A stretch of 53,032 bases of DNA, taken from the NCBI GenBank assembly GCA_009684515.1, contig WKKS01000016.1, forward strand, positions 1 to 53,032. Direction: 5' to 3'. The notes beneath the pieces were generated by a model. The model was not told the DNA's origin. It searched no databases and worked only from the letters and a program-made list of their open reading frames with translations. Shown here piece after piece: positions 35,511 to 44,203 of the stretch. Both the position numbers and the translations under genes were made by a program. Source of the stretch: Geobacter sp. (GTDB lineage: Bacteria; Desulfobacterota; Desulfuromonadia; Geobacterales; Pseudopelobacteraceae). How positions within the stretch are numbered: position 1 is the first letter of the stretch; each line of letters opens with the position of its first letter.

Positions 35511-36140
35511 TCAGCGGATCATTGTGCCTGTATCCGCCAAGGCAATTTTATTAACCTGCTGATTGAAATCCGCCAACATTTCACGCCGTATCAGACGGAT
35601 TTTTTTGATGTACGCATTAGCCTGTGGCCCCTGACCGCAGTAATATTTTTTGGCCCGATCCATGTCGCCCTGCGCCATCTCAAGCTTGGTGTAAAGCTCC
35701 AGTACAGCCGCTTCGGCACACTTTTCATCGTCCTTCATTTCTTCGGGTTCAAAACCGTGGCTTTTTGCACGATACGGCATCAACTGCCAGACGCCAACAG
35801 CCCCTACTGACGATACGGCACGCGCAGAAAGCCGGTGGCCACCGGTCTCAGCCAGCGCAATCTCTGCAAGATCAAATGGCATGAAAACGGTTCCAATGGT
35901 TTTGTCGTAGCAGATTCCGGCAAGATAACGGGCACGTTGCGGAGTCGTCTTGCGTGCAAACGCCAGTTCGATGATCACCTGTTGTTTTTTTCGTTGGATG
36001 AGGGAGATGCTTTCGGAATCAAGCTGAGAGGTTTCGGATCCCATCGATGTGTTCGATTGGATTTCGGTCTTGTTGAATGGTGCATTTTCGCATGCGGTCA
36101 GCAGTAGCATGCATAAGATGTAGATGATTTTTTTTGGCAT
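35511..36140 (-). CDS. Lytic transglycosylase-like lipoprotein (SLT domain)
   Basis: 209 residues. Signal peptide with lipobox LLTAC (Cys17). SLT-type lytic transglycosylase core: LAEIALAETGGHRLSARAVSS with probable catalytic Glu98, followed by VGAVGVWQLMPYRAKSHG and YYCGQGPQANAYI, equivalents of the usual ESxxxxxAxSxxGAxGLMQLMP and YNxG motifs. It would cleave peptidoglycan glycan strands, probably anchored in the outer membrane. No Shine-Dalgarno sequence precedes the ATG. A promoter at 36305-36333 implies a leader of about 158 bases with strong stem structure, described separately. Confidence 0.9.
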   Translation of the reverse strand: MPKKIIYILCMLLLTACENAPFNKTEIQSNTSMGSETSQLDSESISLIQRKKQQVIIELAFARKTTPQRARYLAGICYDKTIGTVFMPFDLAEIALAETGGHRLSARAVSSVGAVGVWQLMPYRAKSHGFEPEEMKDDEKCAEAAVLELYTKLEMAQGDMDRAKKYYCGQGPQANAYIKKIRLIRREMLADFNQQVNKIALADTGTMIR

Positions 36141-36298
36141 AATAATAGAGTAGGAAGTGTTATCGGCTTTGCCGGAGCGGCGTCGTTACCCTCTTACATC
36201 TAGGGCGTATCTCCGGCGGGGAACTCCTTTCGTAATGAATTTACCCATAAAACGCCAAAATCCCGGTTATCCGGGAAATTGGAGTTTACGTTCAGGCT
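36141..36298 (-). promoter_or_regulatory. Structured 5' leader of transglycosylase gene, candidate riboswitch
   Basis: Read on the minus strand, the leader has: stem ACTCC (36285-36281) with GGAGT (36227-36223), enclosing a perfect TCCCGG-ATAA-CCGGGA hairpin (36276-36261); then GCCGGAG (36217-36211) with CTCCGGC (36177-36171), enclosing CCCT / AGGG (36205-36202, 36192-36189). The leader runs right up to the ATG, and no Shine-Dalgarno is exposed. I compared it by eye with c-di-GMP-I/II, c-di-AMP (ydaO), cobalamin, TPP, lysine and FMN riboswitches and found no convincing match. It could also encode a 20-residue peptide (ATG near 36247). Confidence 0.5.
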
Positions 36299-36304
36299 GC
36301 GGGG

Positions 36305-36333
36305 ACAATACCCCACTAATTGTGCCTTGTCAA
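36305..36333 (-). promoter_or_regulatory. Sigma-70 promoter of transglycosylase leader
   Basis: TTGACA (36333-36328), 17-base spacer, TATTGT (36310-36305). It lies between the cydB stop at 36380 and the leader. Confidence 0.65.
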
Positions 36334-36379
36334 GCAAATCGAACTATTTTCATTAAAAATCAGCACCTTACAGGCGCAT

Positions 36380-37435
36380 TCAGTAAGCTTCGTGGTTACC
36401 TAGCACTTCCTCATCTGTGACCCGTCCACGAAATATCCGGTATACCCATATTTTGTATGAAATGACTATCGGAACGAATACCAGCGCAACACCGGCCATA
36501 AGCTTGAGGGTGTACGGGCTTGAAGATGAATTGTAAATTGTCAGATTGGATAGTGGGTCAAGACTGGACGGAATCAGGTTTGGAAACAGCCCGGCCACAC
36601 CTGTGAAACAGACAAAGGCGATCGTCAGACACGAAAACAGGAAGGCCATGTGCAGGCGCCCCTTTGAGGCGAACAGTTTGACCAACAACAGTGAAGCGAC
36701 GGCAATAACGGGTATAACTGCCAGCAGTGGTGAGGCCAGATAGTTTGAATACAGCCCGGTGGCCGGATAACTGTACCCGAGAAACGCCACCGCCACAACC
36801 AGCAGCGGGAGCCAAAGCTTATTGGCCATCTTTGCCGCCCTGTCGGAAAGTCCGCCGGTTGTCTTGATCGCCGCATAGAGTGAACCATGCACCGCAAATA
36901 GCATAACAAAGAGAACGCCGGTCAACAGGCCGTACGGATTCAGCAATGTCAGCAGCGAACCGTCATATCCAAAGGTAGCTGTTGCAAAGTCATTGCGCAT
37001 CGGAATTCCCTTGAAAATATTTCCGAACGCGACGCCAAATAACAGCGCCGGCAAAAAGCTTGATATGGTGATGGCGATATCCCAACCGGATTTCCATCCC
37101 GAGCTGTCCATCTTCCCGCGAAATTCGAAGGAGACTCCCCGCACAATCAATGCGAACAGCAGCAGCAGTAATGCCGTATACAGGTTGCTGAACATCAGGG
37201 CATACGTAGTCGGAAAAGCTGCGAAAGTGACTCCGCCGGCGGTAACCAGCCAGACTTCGTTGCCGTCCCAGACCGGCCCGACCGTGTTTATCAGAACACG
37301 GCGCTCGGTATCGTTTTTTGCCAGGAAACCGGACATGAAACCGGTTCCGAGAACAAAACCATCCAGCATGAAATATGCGCCCCACAGAACGCCCCACAAT
37401 ATGAACCAGATAATTTGGTAAGCATTTGCTTCCAT
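36380..37435 (-). CDS. cydB: Cytochrome bd ubiquinol oxidase subunit II
   Basis: 351 residues, about nine membrane helices. CydB supports quinol oxidation by the heme-bearing CydA. Typical opening WFILWGVLWGAYFMLDGFVLG (in two parts) with the conserved Asp of the proton/oxygen channel region, and NTVGPVWDGNEVWLVTAGGVTFAAFP, the best-known CydB signature. It follows cydA with a 3-base gap and is co-transcribed. High-affinity oxygen reduction in an otherwise anaerobic organism would protect against or use traces of oxygen. Confidence 0.96.
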   Translation of the reverse strand: MEANAYQIIWFILWGVLWGAYFMLDGFVLGTGFMSGFLAKNDTERRVLINTVGPVWDGNEVWLVTAGGVTFAAFPTTYALMFSNLYTALLLLLFALIVRGVSFEFRGKMDSSGWKSGWDIAITISSFLPALLFGVAFGNIFKGIPMRNDFATATFGYDGSLLTLLNPYGLLTGVLFVMLFAVHGSLYAAIKTTGGLSDRAAKMANKLWLPLLVVAVAFLGYSYPATGLYSNYLASPLLAVIPVIAVASLLLVKLFASKGRLHMAFLFSCLTIAFVCFTGVAGLFPNLIPSSLDPLSNLTIYNSSSSPYTLKLMAGVALVFVPIVISYKIWVYRIFRGRVTDEEVLGNHEAY

Positions 37436-37438
37436 GGC

Positions 37439-38785
37439 CTAATCCCTCCCTTGAACATTAATGATTCCGGAAAGATCAGTGTCCGGTCCTAATTTGGCAT
37501 ATTTCCCTAATAGGTAGATATCAATCGTACCCAATAAGCCGTAGAGCATTGTAAAACCAGCCAATGACACTGCCACCTGCATTGAGGTCAAGTTTTTGGA
37601 TACACCTGCGGCGGTCTTCAGCACCCCGTAGACGATCCACGGTTGACGCCCCACTTCCGCTACAATCCACCCCAATTGATTTGCAATGTATGGGAGCGGA
37701 ATTGAAAACAGCAGTACAGTCAGAAAGAAACGATATTCTTCCAGGTTTTTCCTGAAGGAGAGGAAGACAGCCAACGCGCTGGCCAGTATAAAGTAGGTGC
37801 CCAGGCCAACCATGGCGCGGAAGCTCAGAAACACGGGCAAAACCGGTGGCCGTTCATCCCTGGGAAAATCCTTTAGTCCCTTAACCTCGGCCTTGGCGTC
37901 GTGGAACGCCAGCATGCTGACCATATTAGGGACGCAGAGGCGTTCAATGGCATTGCATTCGAGGTTTTCATTCGGAAACAGAAGCATGTTCATTCCGGCT
38001 CCCTTTTGGGTTTCCCAGATCGATTCCATAGCTGCAAACTTGGCCGGTTGAACCTTGGCAATTTCAACTGCGTGTGAATCCCCTATCACCGCAACCAGCA
38101 GAGAAGATACCAGACCAAAAAAAGCGGCCTGCCTGAAGGAACGCTTAAAAAATGACATCTCGTTTTTTCTGAGCAGGTGCCAGGCAGAAATCCCCATCAC
38201 GAAAAAAGCTGCAACGGTATAACCAGATACGATCTGGTGACCGAACTTGATCAGACCATAGGGATTGGTAATCAATGCGGTGAAGTCAACCATCTCGGCC
38301 CGGTTGTTTCTGAGCACATAACCTACCGGATGCTGCATCCAGCCATTAGCCAGCAAAATCCAGAGGCCGGACAGGTTGGTTGCGATCGCCACCAGCCAGA
38401 TCGACATCAGGTGCACTTTCTTGGAAACCTTGTCCCAGCCGAAGATCCACAATCCGATAAAAACCGATTCCATAAAAAACGCCACAGTAGCCTCAATCGC
38501 CAGTGGCGCTCCGAAAATATCCCCGACATATCGGGAGTACTCGGCCCAGTTCATCCCGAATTGGAACTCCATGGTGATTCCGGTAACAACACCCAGGGCG
38601 AAATTGATAAGAAACAGCTTGCCCCAGAACTTTGTCATCCGCAGCCACATCTCATCGCCAGTGGCGACATAGCGGGTTTCCATCCAGGCAATCATTATCG
38701 AGAGCCCCAAGGTCAGTGGCACAAAAATAAAATGAAACATGCAAGTTACTGCAAACTGCACCCTGCTGAGCATCAACACATCCAT
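37439..38785 (-). CDS. cydA: Cytochrome bd ubiquinol oxidase subunit I
   Basis: 448 residues from the ATG at 38785 with AGGAGG 5 bases upstream; the frame extends 6 codons further. Heme ligands are expected at the N-terminal His (MFHFIFVPLTLG), at HQIVSGYTVAAFFVMG and at a later Met. GRQPWIVYGVLKT closes the usual core. Length of 448 indicates a short quinol-binding Q-loop (E. coli CydA is 522), the CIO-like type. Promoter and operator features lie in the 164-base gap to rrf2. Confidence 0.97.
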   Translation of the reverse strand: MDVLMLSRVQFAVTCMFHFIFVPLTLGLSIMIAWMETRYVATGDEMWLRMTKFWGKLFLINFALGVVTGITMEFQFGMNWAEYSRYVGDIFGAPLAIEATVAFFMESVFIGLWIFGWDKVSKKVHLMSIWLVAIATNLSGLWILLANGWMQHPVGYVLRNNRAEMVDFTALITNPYGLIKFGHQIVSGYTVAAFFVMGISAWHLLRKNEMSFFKRSFRQAAFFGLVSSLLVAVIGDSHAVEIAKVQPAKFAAMESIWETQKGAGMNMLLFPNENLECNAIERLCVPNMVSMLAFHDAKAEVKGLKDFPRDERPPVLPVFLSFRAMVGLGTYFILASALAVFLSFRKNLEEYRFFLTVLLFSIPLPYIANQLGWIVAEVGRQPWIVYGVLKTAAGVSKNLTSMQVAVSLAGFTMLYGLLGTIDIYLLGKYAKLGPDTDLSGIINVQGRD

Positions 38786-38844
38786 ACTTCCTCCTGAAAT
38801 CATATTTACTGATCAAATCAACCGTTAACCAACACTAACAAACC

Positions 38845-38920
38845 TTTTCAGTATACCGCTGCATTTAAGAAGTGCAAGCAAAGAGGATATTAAAGACTAT
38901 ATTTGTCCTATTTGCTTGCA
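38845..38920 (-). promoter_or_regulatory. cydA promoter with 10-base inverted repeat
   Basis: A perfect inverted repeat TGCAAGCAAA (38873-38882) / TTTGCTTGCA (38911-38920) flanks an AT-rich core with GGAC...GTC half-sites (38894-38910 region). Downstream on the minus strand, TTGCAC, 16 bases and TATACT make a sigma-70 promoter whose -35 overlaps the proximal repeat arm. An operator for the adjacent Rrf2 regulator is the simplest reading. Confidence 0.55.
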
Positions 38921-38949
38921 AATTTTTTTACACTAATAAACGACCGTAA

Positions 38950-39354
38950 CTACTCTCCCGCCAAATCCTTCAAAGTCACACCTTCCAGAACATTGCGAAC
39001 CTGTTCCTGAACCCTTTTCCAAACCGGATGAACCGTGCAGGATAAATCACGGGTACACTCTCCGGCGCCGACGACACAACGGTTAGGAATGATCGGTCCT
39101 TCAACAGCCTCAACAACCTCCAGCAGGGTTATATTCTCCGGAAGACGCCCAAGCAGAAAGCCGCCACCGGTACCACGATACGATTTAACGAGGCCGATTT
39201 TACTGAACTGTTGAAATATCTTGGCTAGAAACGTGGCGGGTACATCGACAGCGGCGGCGATATCGCTCAACAGGCAGACCTTGTCATCCGGCTGCGCTGC
39301 CAGATAAACGATCCCCCGAATTGCATATTCCCCTTTACGGGTGAGCTCCATCAT
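38950..39354 (-). CDS. Rrf2-family Fe-S transcriptional regulator
   Basis: 134 residues from ATGATG at 39354; the frame extends 6 codons upstream through the RBS-like AGGGG. Winged-helix start MELTRKGEYAIRGIVYLA and SYRGTGGGFLLGR are typical of IscR/NsrR-type proteins. Three cysteines, at about 92, 99 and 105 in RCVVGAGECTRDLSC, can hold a [2Fe-2S] or [4Fe-4S] cluster, so NO, oxygen or Fe-S status is a plausible signal. It lies 164 bases upstream of cydAB on the same strand, and its own promoter contains a 12-base inverted repeat. Control of cydAB and of itself is inferred. Confidence 0.93.
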   Translation of the reverse strand: MMELTRKGEYAIRGIVYLAAQPDDKVCLLSDIAAAVDVPATFLAKIFQQFSKIGLVKSYRGTGGGFLLGRLPENITLLEVVEAVEGPIIPNRCVVGAGECTRDLSCTVHPVWKRVQEQVRNVLEGVTLKDLAGE

Positions 39355-39357
39355 TGA

Positions 39358-39414
39358 GAAAACCCCTAACAAGACATTTTTTATCCTTTTAGGGGTTTTC
39401 TACTTGATTGTCAA
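39358..39414 (-). promoter_or_regulatory. rrf2 promoter with 12-base inverted repeat
   Basis: TTGACA (39414-39409), 17-base spacer, TAAAAG (39391-39386). The perfect inverted repeat GAAAACCCCTAA (39358-39369) / TTAGGGGTTTTC (39389-39400), 19 bases apart, has one arm over the -10 region and the other over the AGGGG ribosome-binding site. It can act as DNA operator or as an RNA hairpin that hides the RBS. Confidence 0.6.
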
Positions 39415-39504
39415 CCTAATTTTACTCGACAGCAGACTGACAGATTAGCCGGCAAACCGGATTCTGACATTGCATCAGTGCATTTTCAAGATCAGCGTAT
39501 TTCT

Positions 39505-39906
39505 TTATTTTGCAGCTTCGTCATGAAGAAAATACAGCAATTCAAGAACTTTTCTCACCTCGGCGGCATTCATGCCCGAATCCGTTTTCCTAAGCATAGT
39601 CATTCCATAGGCCTTGATCGAGGCCCTGGTGTACGGGACTCCCGATGGAGTCACTCCCTTTTGGAGCGTTTCCAACTCGACGTCCAGACCGTGGCATCTC
39701 GAGCACTTCTTTTTCATTATTTCCCAGTTTGGTTTCAGATGTTCCGGAATTGATTTTGGATCCAGACTCATCTTTGACCCATGACCGACAACTTTCAAGG
39801 AGGCGTTCGCAATACCGGAGCTTAATAGCGCCAGAGCAATGGCTACTGCGGCTGCAGTGATCAATACACCAGTAAGTTTTTTACCTAAAATATTGTGCCA
39901 GTTCAT
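39505..39906 (-). CDS. Monoheme c-type cytochrome, exported
   Basis: 133 residues from the ATG at 39906 (AGGGGT upstream); the frame extends 16 codons upstream. Hydrophobic export segment about 11-35 (ending ANA). One heme site, CSRCH (68-72), with Met residues near YGMTMLRKTDSGMNAAEV that could give the sixth ligand, and a C-terminal helix VRKVLELLYFLHDEA typical of small class I cytochromes. It is likely periplasmic or membrane-tethered. It lies between tatC and rrf2 on the same strand; its electron partner is unknown. Confidence 0.88.
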   Translation of the reverse strand: MNWHNILGKKLTGVLITAAAVAIALALLSSGIANASLKVVGHGSKMSLDPKSIPEHLKPNWEIMKKKCSRCHGLDVELETLQKGVTPSGVPYTRASIKAYGMTMLRKTDSGMNAAEVRKVLELLYFLHDEAAK

Positions 39907-39997
39907 GTTCACACCCCTTTTCTTAGTACTGCCGGTTGCAAAAAAAATTGACATGGCAACCTTCCGACCTCGAAGATTGATCAGCTGCCTCTAAAAG

Positions 39998-40843
39998 CTA
40001 TGTCGCAGGCGCTTCCTCCACGATCTTAACCTTCTTCTTGCCGAATATCAACGCGACCCAGATGCTGATTTCGTACATCAGGTAAAGCGGCACCATAATC
40101 ACGAACATCGTGATCAGATCGGCGTGGAAGGCTGCAATCACCGAACTGGCCAACAGGGCATATTTACGTTTCGGTGCCAGAAATGCGTAACTGACAATTC
40201 CGAAGCGCGACAACAGCAGCGTCAGGACCGGAAGTTCGAAAATCAGGCCGAATACCAGAATCAGCCTCAGGCAAAAATTGACGTAGGCGCTGATATTGAA
40301 CCAGCTTTGCAAACCTTCGGCCTCATAGGAAAGCGAAAAGTTGATAATTACCGGCCAGATTACTATCAAAAAGAACAGGGCTCCGATGCAGAAGGTAACC
40401 GTGGCGGCCGTGACGAACGGCATGACCATCCTGCGTTCCCGACGGGTCAAACCGGGTGCTATGAACAGCCAGAGCTGATAAAACACAATCGGCAGCGCCA
40501 GGATAAATCCGGCCAGCATCGATATTTTGCACTGAATGAAGAACGGCTCCAGCGGAGCGCTGTAGTTCAGAGGTCTCACTTTTTGCGGCGCGTTGACTTC
40601 CTGATCGAGCTTGTAACGGGTGTACATCGAAGGGGCCAACTCTTTGACTTTCAGATACACATCTTTTTTAATGTCCGTCAGATAGGTTTTGCCGGTCAGC
40701 GGCTTTTCTACAAATTTCATCAGGTCATTGGAGTAATTCCAGGCCACACCCATACCGACTATCACCGCTACAACTATGACGATCAACCGTTTGCGCAGTT
40801 CCACCAGATGCTCCATAAACGGTACAACCTTTTCTTCGCTCAT
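39998..40843 (-). CDS. tatC: Sec-independent protein translocase TatC
   Basis: 281 residues from the ATG at 40843, giving the usual N-terminus SEEKVVPFMEHLVELRKRL. Six helices; the family Glu/Arg-rich opening and the periplasmic PFFIQCKISMLAGFILALPIVFYQ and FGLIFELPVLTLLLSRFGIVS segments are clear. An insertion of about 50 residues between TM1 and TM2 (roughly 45-95) is longer than in E. coli TatC, as in several deltaproteobacteria. No tatA or tatB gene is in the window. TatC recognises twin-arginine signal peptides. Confidence 0.95.
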   Translation of the reverse strand: MSEEKVVPFMEHLVELRKRLIVIVVAVIVGMGVAWNYSNDLMKFVEKPLTGKTYLTDIKKDVYLKVKELAPSMYTRYKLDQEVNAPQKVRPLNYSAPLEPFFIQCKISMLAGFILALPIVFYQLWLFIAPGLTRRERRMVMPFVTAATVTFCIGALFFLIVIWPVIINFSLSYEAEGLQSWFNISAYVNFCLRLILVFGLIFELPVLTLLLSRFGIVSYAFLAPKRKYALLASSVIAAFHADLITMFVIMVPLYLMYEISIWVALIFGKKKVKIVEEAPAT

Positions 40844-40945
40844 GCTTCTTTCCCGATCATTTGAATTAAAATTAAAATGCGCCTTCAGCCCATTTCCTAT
40901 CATAGCGGCGCATTGTCGCGCAACCTGATTCGGCAGGTTCAGATT

Positions 40946-43282
40946 TTACCGGCGTTTACGACCGCCGCCCTTGCCTTTGTTCCCGCCGCTTCCGCCACCA
41001 TCTTTTGCGCCGCGAGAATTGCCTTTGCCCTCCTTTTCAGAACGTGGCTTAATGCCTGTCAGCCTTTTTCCCCTCAAGGGGATACGCGGATATTCTTCCG
41101 CTCCGGACGGACGCGCTGCTGCTCCAGGCTGATTCGTCGCGGGCGTGTGCTCAGCCAGGACAAATTCGATTCGCCGCGTTGCAGGGGATACGGAAGCCAC
41201 CTTGACCCGCGCCTGATCGCCGATCCTAAATACACGGCGGGAATGCTGGCCGATCAATGAGTGCTGTTTCTCGACATAGCTGTACAGATCGTCCGCCAGG
41301 GTCGAGATATGAACCAATCCCTCCACGAACAGCTCATCCAATTCCACAAAAAAACCAAATCCGGTCACACCGGCGATATATCCGTTAAACTCTTCTCCCA
41401 GATGCTTCTGCATGTACTGCATTTTTTTCATCTCGACCACGTCCCGCTCAGCCTCCATTGCAGTCCGCTCACGCTTGCTGGTGTGTTCGGCCACTTCACA
41501 CAGTCGCTCTGTGGCAATCGCAAGCTGTTTTGCGGCGCGCCCCCCTTGCTGGTTCTCACCTTCAGGAAGGGCAAGCAGCGCCCTCAAAATCCGGTGTACG
41601 ACCAGATCCGGATAACGGCGGATCGGTGAAGTAAAGTGGCAGTAGCAGGCCGAGGCCAGCCCAAAGTGTCCCGCGTTTTCCGCTGCGTAGCGGGCCTGCT
41701 TCATGCAGCGCAGCAAGGCATAGTTAACCATCCGTTCTTCCGGACGCCCATCGGCCTGAGCCAGCAACTTCTGCAACTCCAGCGGATTGACCTTGTCATC
41801 CACCATCCCGAATTCATAGCCGAAACCGTAGACGAACTCCTGAAAGGTATGCAGCTTGGCCGGGTCCGGGTTTTCGTGGACCCGGTACAGAAAAGGGACA
41901 TTCCGGGATGTGACAAAGCGCGCTACCGCCTCATTGGCCGCCAGCATAAACTCCTCGATCAGCTGATGGGCCAGATTGCGTTCGGCGCGAATGATCCCTT
42001 CGGTCTGCCCGGTCAGACCGATAATGATTTCCGGCTCCGGCAGGTCAAAGTCAATGCTGCCGCGTTTTTTACGCATTCCCTGAAGACAAAGCGCCAGCTC
42101 CTTCATCTCCATCAGCATACCTGTCAGCGACCGGTATTTTCCGACGGTTTCCGGGTCGGCATCAACAATGATCTGCTTGACGATCGTGTAGGTCAGACGG
42201 GCGGTACTCTTGATGACACTTGGATAAAACGAGGAATCCAGCATTGTGCCGGAGCGATCAAATAATATCTCGGCCGTCATCGTCAGGCGCTCCACCTCCG
42301 GATTGAGCGAACAGATGCCGTTTGACAGCCGTTCAGGCAGCATCGGAATGCAGCGGTCCGGGAAATAAACCGAGGTGCCGCGCAGGTATGCCTCGCGATC
42401 CAGCGGGCTGTCTTTTTTTACGTAATGAGACACATCGGCGATTGATACCCATAAGCGGAAGTTATCGCCCTCGCACTTCAGGGAAACCGCATCATCGAAG
42501 TCGCGGGCGGTTTCTCCGTCAATCGTGACCGTCGGCATTTTGCGCAAATCCACCCGTCCCTTAAGGTCATCGTGGGAGACCGTTTCCGCAATCCCCTCCG
42601 CTTCGGCCAGCACTTCCTTGCTGAAGATATGCGGCAGGTCAAAGCGGCGGATGACCGACTGGACTTCCACTTCGGGATCATCCGGCCATCCCAGCACCTC
42701 CACGACGCGCCCTTCCGCCGGACGCCCGCCAATCGGGTAGCTGACCAGTTCAGCCACCACCTGGTGGCCATCTTCGGCCTGTCCACGCCCTTTGACCGGT
42801 ATTTCCACCACCAGGTTGAGGCGCTGGTCCTCGGGGATCACGATCGCGCCCCGCCGGGTTTCTTCGTAACGCCCTACGATGCGACTGGTGGCGCGCTCAA
42901 CAATCGCCACCACGCGGCCATCCAGCTTATCGCCCCCCATCCGGCTTCGGCCGAAGGTGGTTTCCACAAGATCGCCGTGCAGAGCTCCCTTCATATATTT
43001 TGAGGGAATAAAGATATCCTCCCCGCCCGACTCCGGAATCACGAAGCCATAGCCATCGCGGTGAACCGAGATACGCCCCCGCAAGGTTTTAACCGGCCCC
43101 GACAGCAGATAACTGTTACCCTTTAAGCGGACTATTTCCCCCTCGCCGGCCATATCGTCCAACAGGTTTTTCAGTTCCCGTTTGACATGGCGTCCGCCGA
43201 ATTCCCGCAGCAGAAAAGCAAAATGAGTCGAGTCGTCCCGCCGTTTGAGCAATTCCAGGATATGCTTTTTTGTGAGATTCAT
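40946..43282 (-). CDS. rnr: Ribonuclease R
   Basis: 778 residues from the ATG at 43282 (GGATGG upstream); the frame extends 47 codons further and MENI at 43294 is an alternative. Order: N-terminal winged helix (NLTKKHILELLKRR), cold-shock-like domains (RGRISVHRDGYGFVIPES), RNB catalytic domain with metal Asp cluster DGETARDFDDAVSL, ending SPIRRYPDLVVHR, then an S1 domain (GYIAGVTGFGFFVELDE) and a basic Gly/Lys/Arg-rich tail of about 60 residues. It is a 3'-5' exoribonuclease that degrades structured RNA. Divergent from the M23 peptidase gene. Confidence 0.96.
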   Translation of the reverse strand: MNLTKKHILELLKRRDDSTHFAFLLREFGGRHVKRELKNLLDDMAGEGEIVRLKGNSYLLSGPVKTLRGRISVHRDGYGFVIPESGGEDIFIPSKYMKGALHGDLVETTFGRSRMGGDKLDGRVVAIVERATSRIVGRYEETRRGAIVIPEDQRLNLVVEIPVKGRGQAEDGHQVVAELVSYPIGGRPAEGRVVEVLGWPDDPEVEVQSVIRRFDLPHIFSKEVLAEAEGIAETVSHDDLKGRVDLRKMPTVTIDGETARDFDDAVSLKCEGDNFRLWVSIADVSHYVKKDSPLDREAYLRGTSVYFPDRCIPMLPERLSNGICSLNPEVERLTMTAEILFDRSGTMLDSSFYPSVIKSTARLTYTIVKQIIVDADPETVGKYRSLTGMLMEMKELALCLQGMRKKRGSIDFDLPEPEIIIGLTGQTEGIIRAERNLAHQLIEEFMLAANEAVARFVTSRNVPFLYRVHENPDPAKLHTFQEFVYGFGYEFGMVDDKVNPLELQKLLAQADGRPEERMVNYALLRCMKQARYAAENAGHFGLASACYCHFTSPIRRYPDLVVHRILRALLALPEGENQQGGRAAKQLAIATERLCEVAEHTSKRERTAMEAERDVVEMKKMQYMQKHLGEEFNGYIAGVTGFGFFVELDELFVEGLVHISTLADDLYSYVEKQHSLIGQHSRRVFRIGDQARVKVASVSPATRRIEFVLAEHTPATNQPGAAARPSGAEEYPRIPLRGKRLTGIKPRSEKEGKGNSRGAKDGGGSGGNKGKGGGRKRR

Positions 43283-43379
43283 GATGTTTTCCATCCTGTT
43301 ATTTGTGTTGTTAGGACCACTGCCGGATGATATGCTTTTCCGGCAAAATTTGCGACCACTTTCCAGACCGGGACCCGCC

Positions 43380-44135
43380 ATGAAACGTTGTATATTTCTT
43401 TGTTTTGCCATTTCAATCGCCATGTCAGGAGTACTTCACGCGACAGAAGAACCTGTCAATGTCAGGCTCGCCAGCCAATCATGCATGGAATACAACAATC
43501 TAAACAACAGAATCCGGGACGGCAGGATAAGCAAAACTGCTGCAGGTGTTGAACTTATCCAGCGCCTGAGTGAAGTTCGGAAAGAATATTATCTGTTGGA
43601 CGGCAAGAATTACGCCGCCAGCGAATGGGTTTTCCCGGTGGCCGGTTATGATACACATGCCATTGACGGCGGCCGCAGTCACGGTTTTATCTCCAGCGGC
43701 TATGATTTTTTCAGCGGAAACCGGCACGGCGGTCACCCCGCCTTTGACATATTCATTAAGGATCGCAACCAGGACAGTCGCGATGACCGCACCGGCCAAC
43801 CGGCCGAGGTCTTGTCTATGACCGGAGGTATTGTGGTGGCGCTGGAGCGGGAATGGAAACAACCGAGCGGCTTGCGGGGAGGAAAATACATCTGGGTATA
43901 CGACCCGGCCAACGAGTTGCTGGTCTATTATGCCCACAATAATGAACTGCGGGTGCAACTGGGTGATCTTGTCAAACCGGGCGACGTGTTGGCAACGGTC
44001 GGGCGCAGCGGACTGAACGCCGCCAAACGCCGCTCGCCGACCCACCTTCATTTCAGCGTGTTGCTCCTGATTAACGGCAAACCTACGCCGCTGAATGTTT
44101 ATCAGGCACTCAAACAATCACGCAAAATGCCATAA
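43380..44135 (+). CDS. M23-family peptidase (LytM-like), exported
   Basis: 251 residues from the ATG at 43380, where a signal peptide (1-21) begins; the frame extends 45 codons further upstream through the rnr 5' end. The LytM domain covers residues 85-235: GGHPAFD gives the HxxxD zinc ligands (His119, Asp123), THLHF the HxH ligands (His222, His224), and VLSMTGGIVVA and LVKPGDVLATVGRSG are typical. It probably cleaves peptidoglycan peptides, or serves as a regulator if inactive, but zinc ligands are intact. Convergent with the PilZ gene. Confidence 0.9.
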   Translation: MKRCIFLCFAISIAMSGVLHATEEPVNVRLASQSCMEYNNLNNRIRDGRISKTAAGVELIQRLSEVRKEYYLLDGKNYAASEWVFPVAGYDTHAIDGGRSHGFISSGYDFFSGNRHGGHPAFDIFIKDRNQDSRDDRTGQPAEVLSMTGGIVVALEREWKQPSGLRGGKYIWVYDPANELLVYYAHNNELRVQLGDLVKPGDVLATVGRSGLNAAKRRSPTHLHFSVLLLINGKPTPLNVYQALKQSRKMP

Positions 44136-44203
44136 ACAAAAGACCGCCTGATCTCCCGGGCGGCCTGTTCTGATTAAACCTTTTCAAATCATACGAAAAA
44201 CTG

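Noticed and set aside
36141..36298. Identification of the leader as a c-di-AMP (ydaO) or c-di-GMP riboswitch
   Set aside because: The conserved blocks of those classes (for example GCUAACC and GGGGUGAAUC of ydaO, or the GCAAAGCC core region of GEMM with its tetraloop receptor) could not be aligned. The class is therefore left open.
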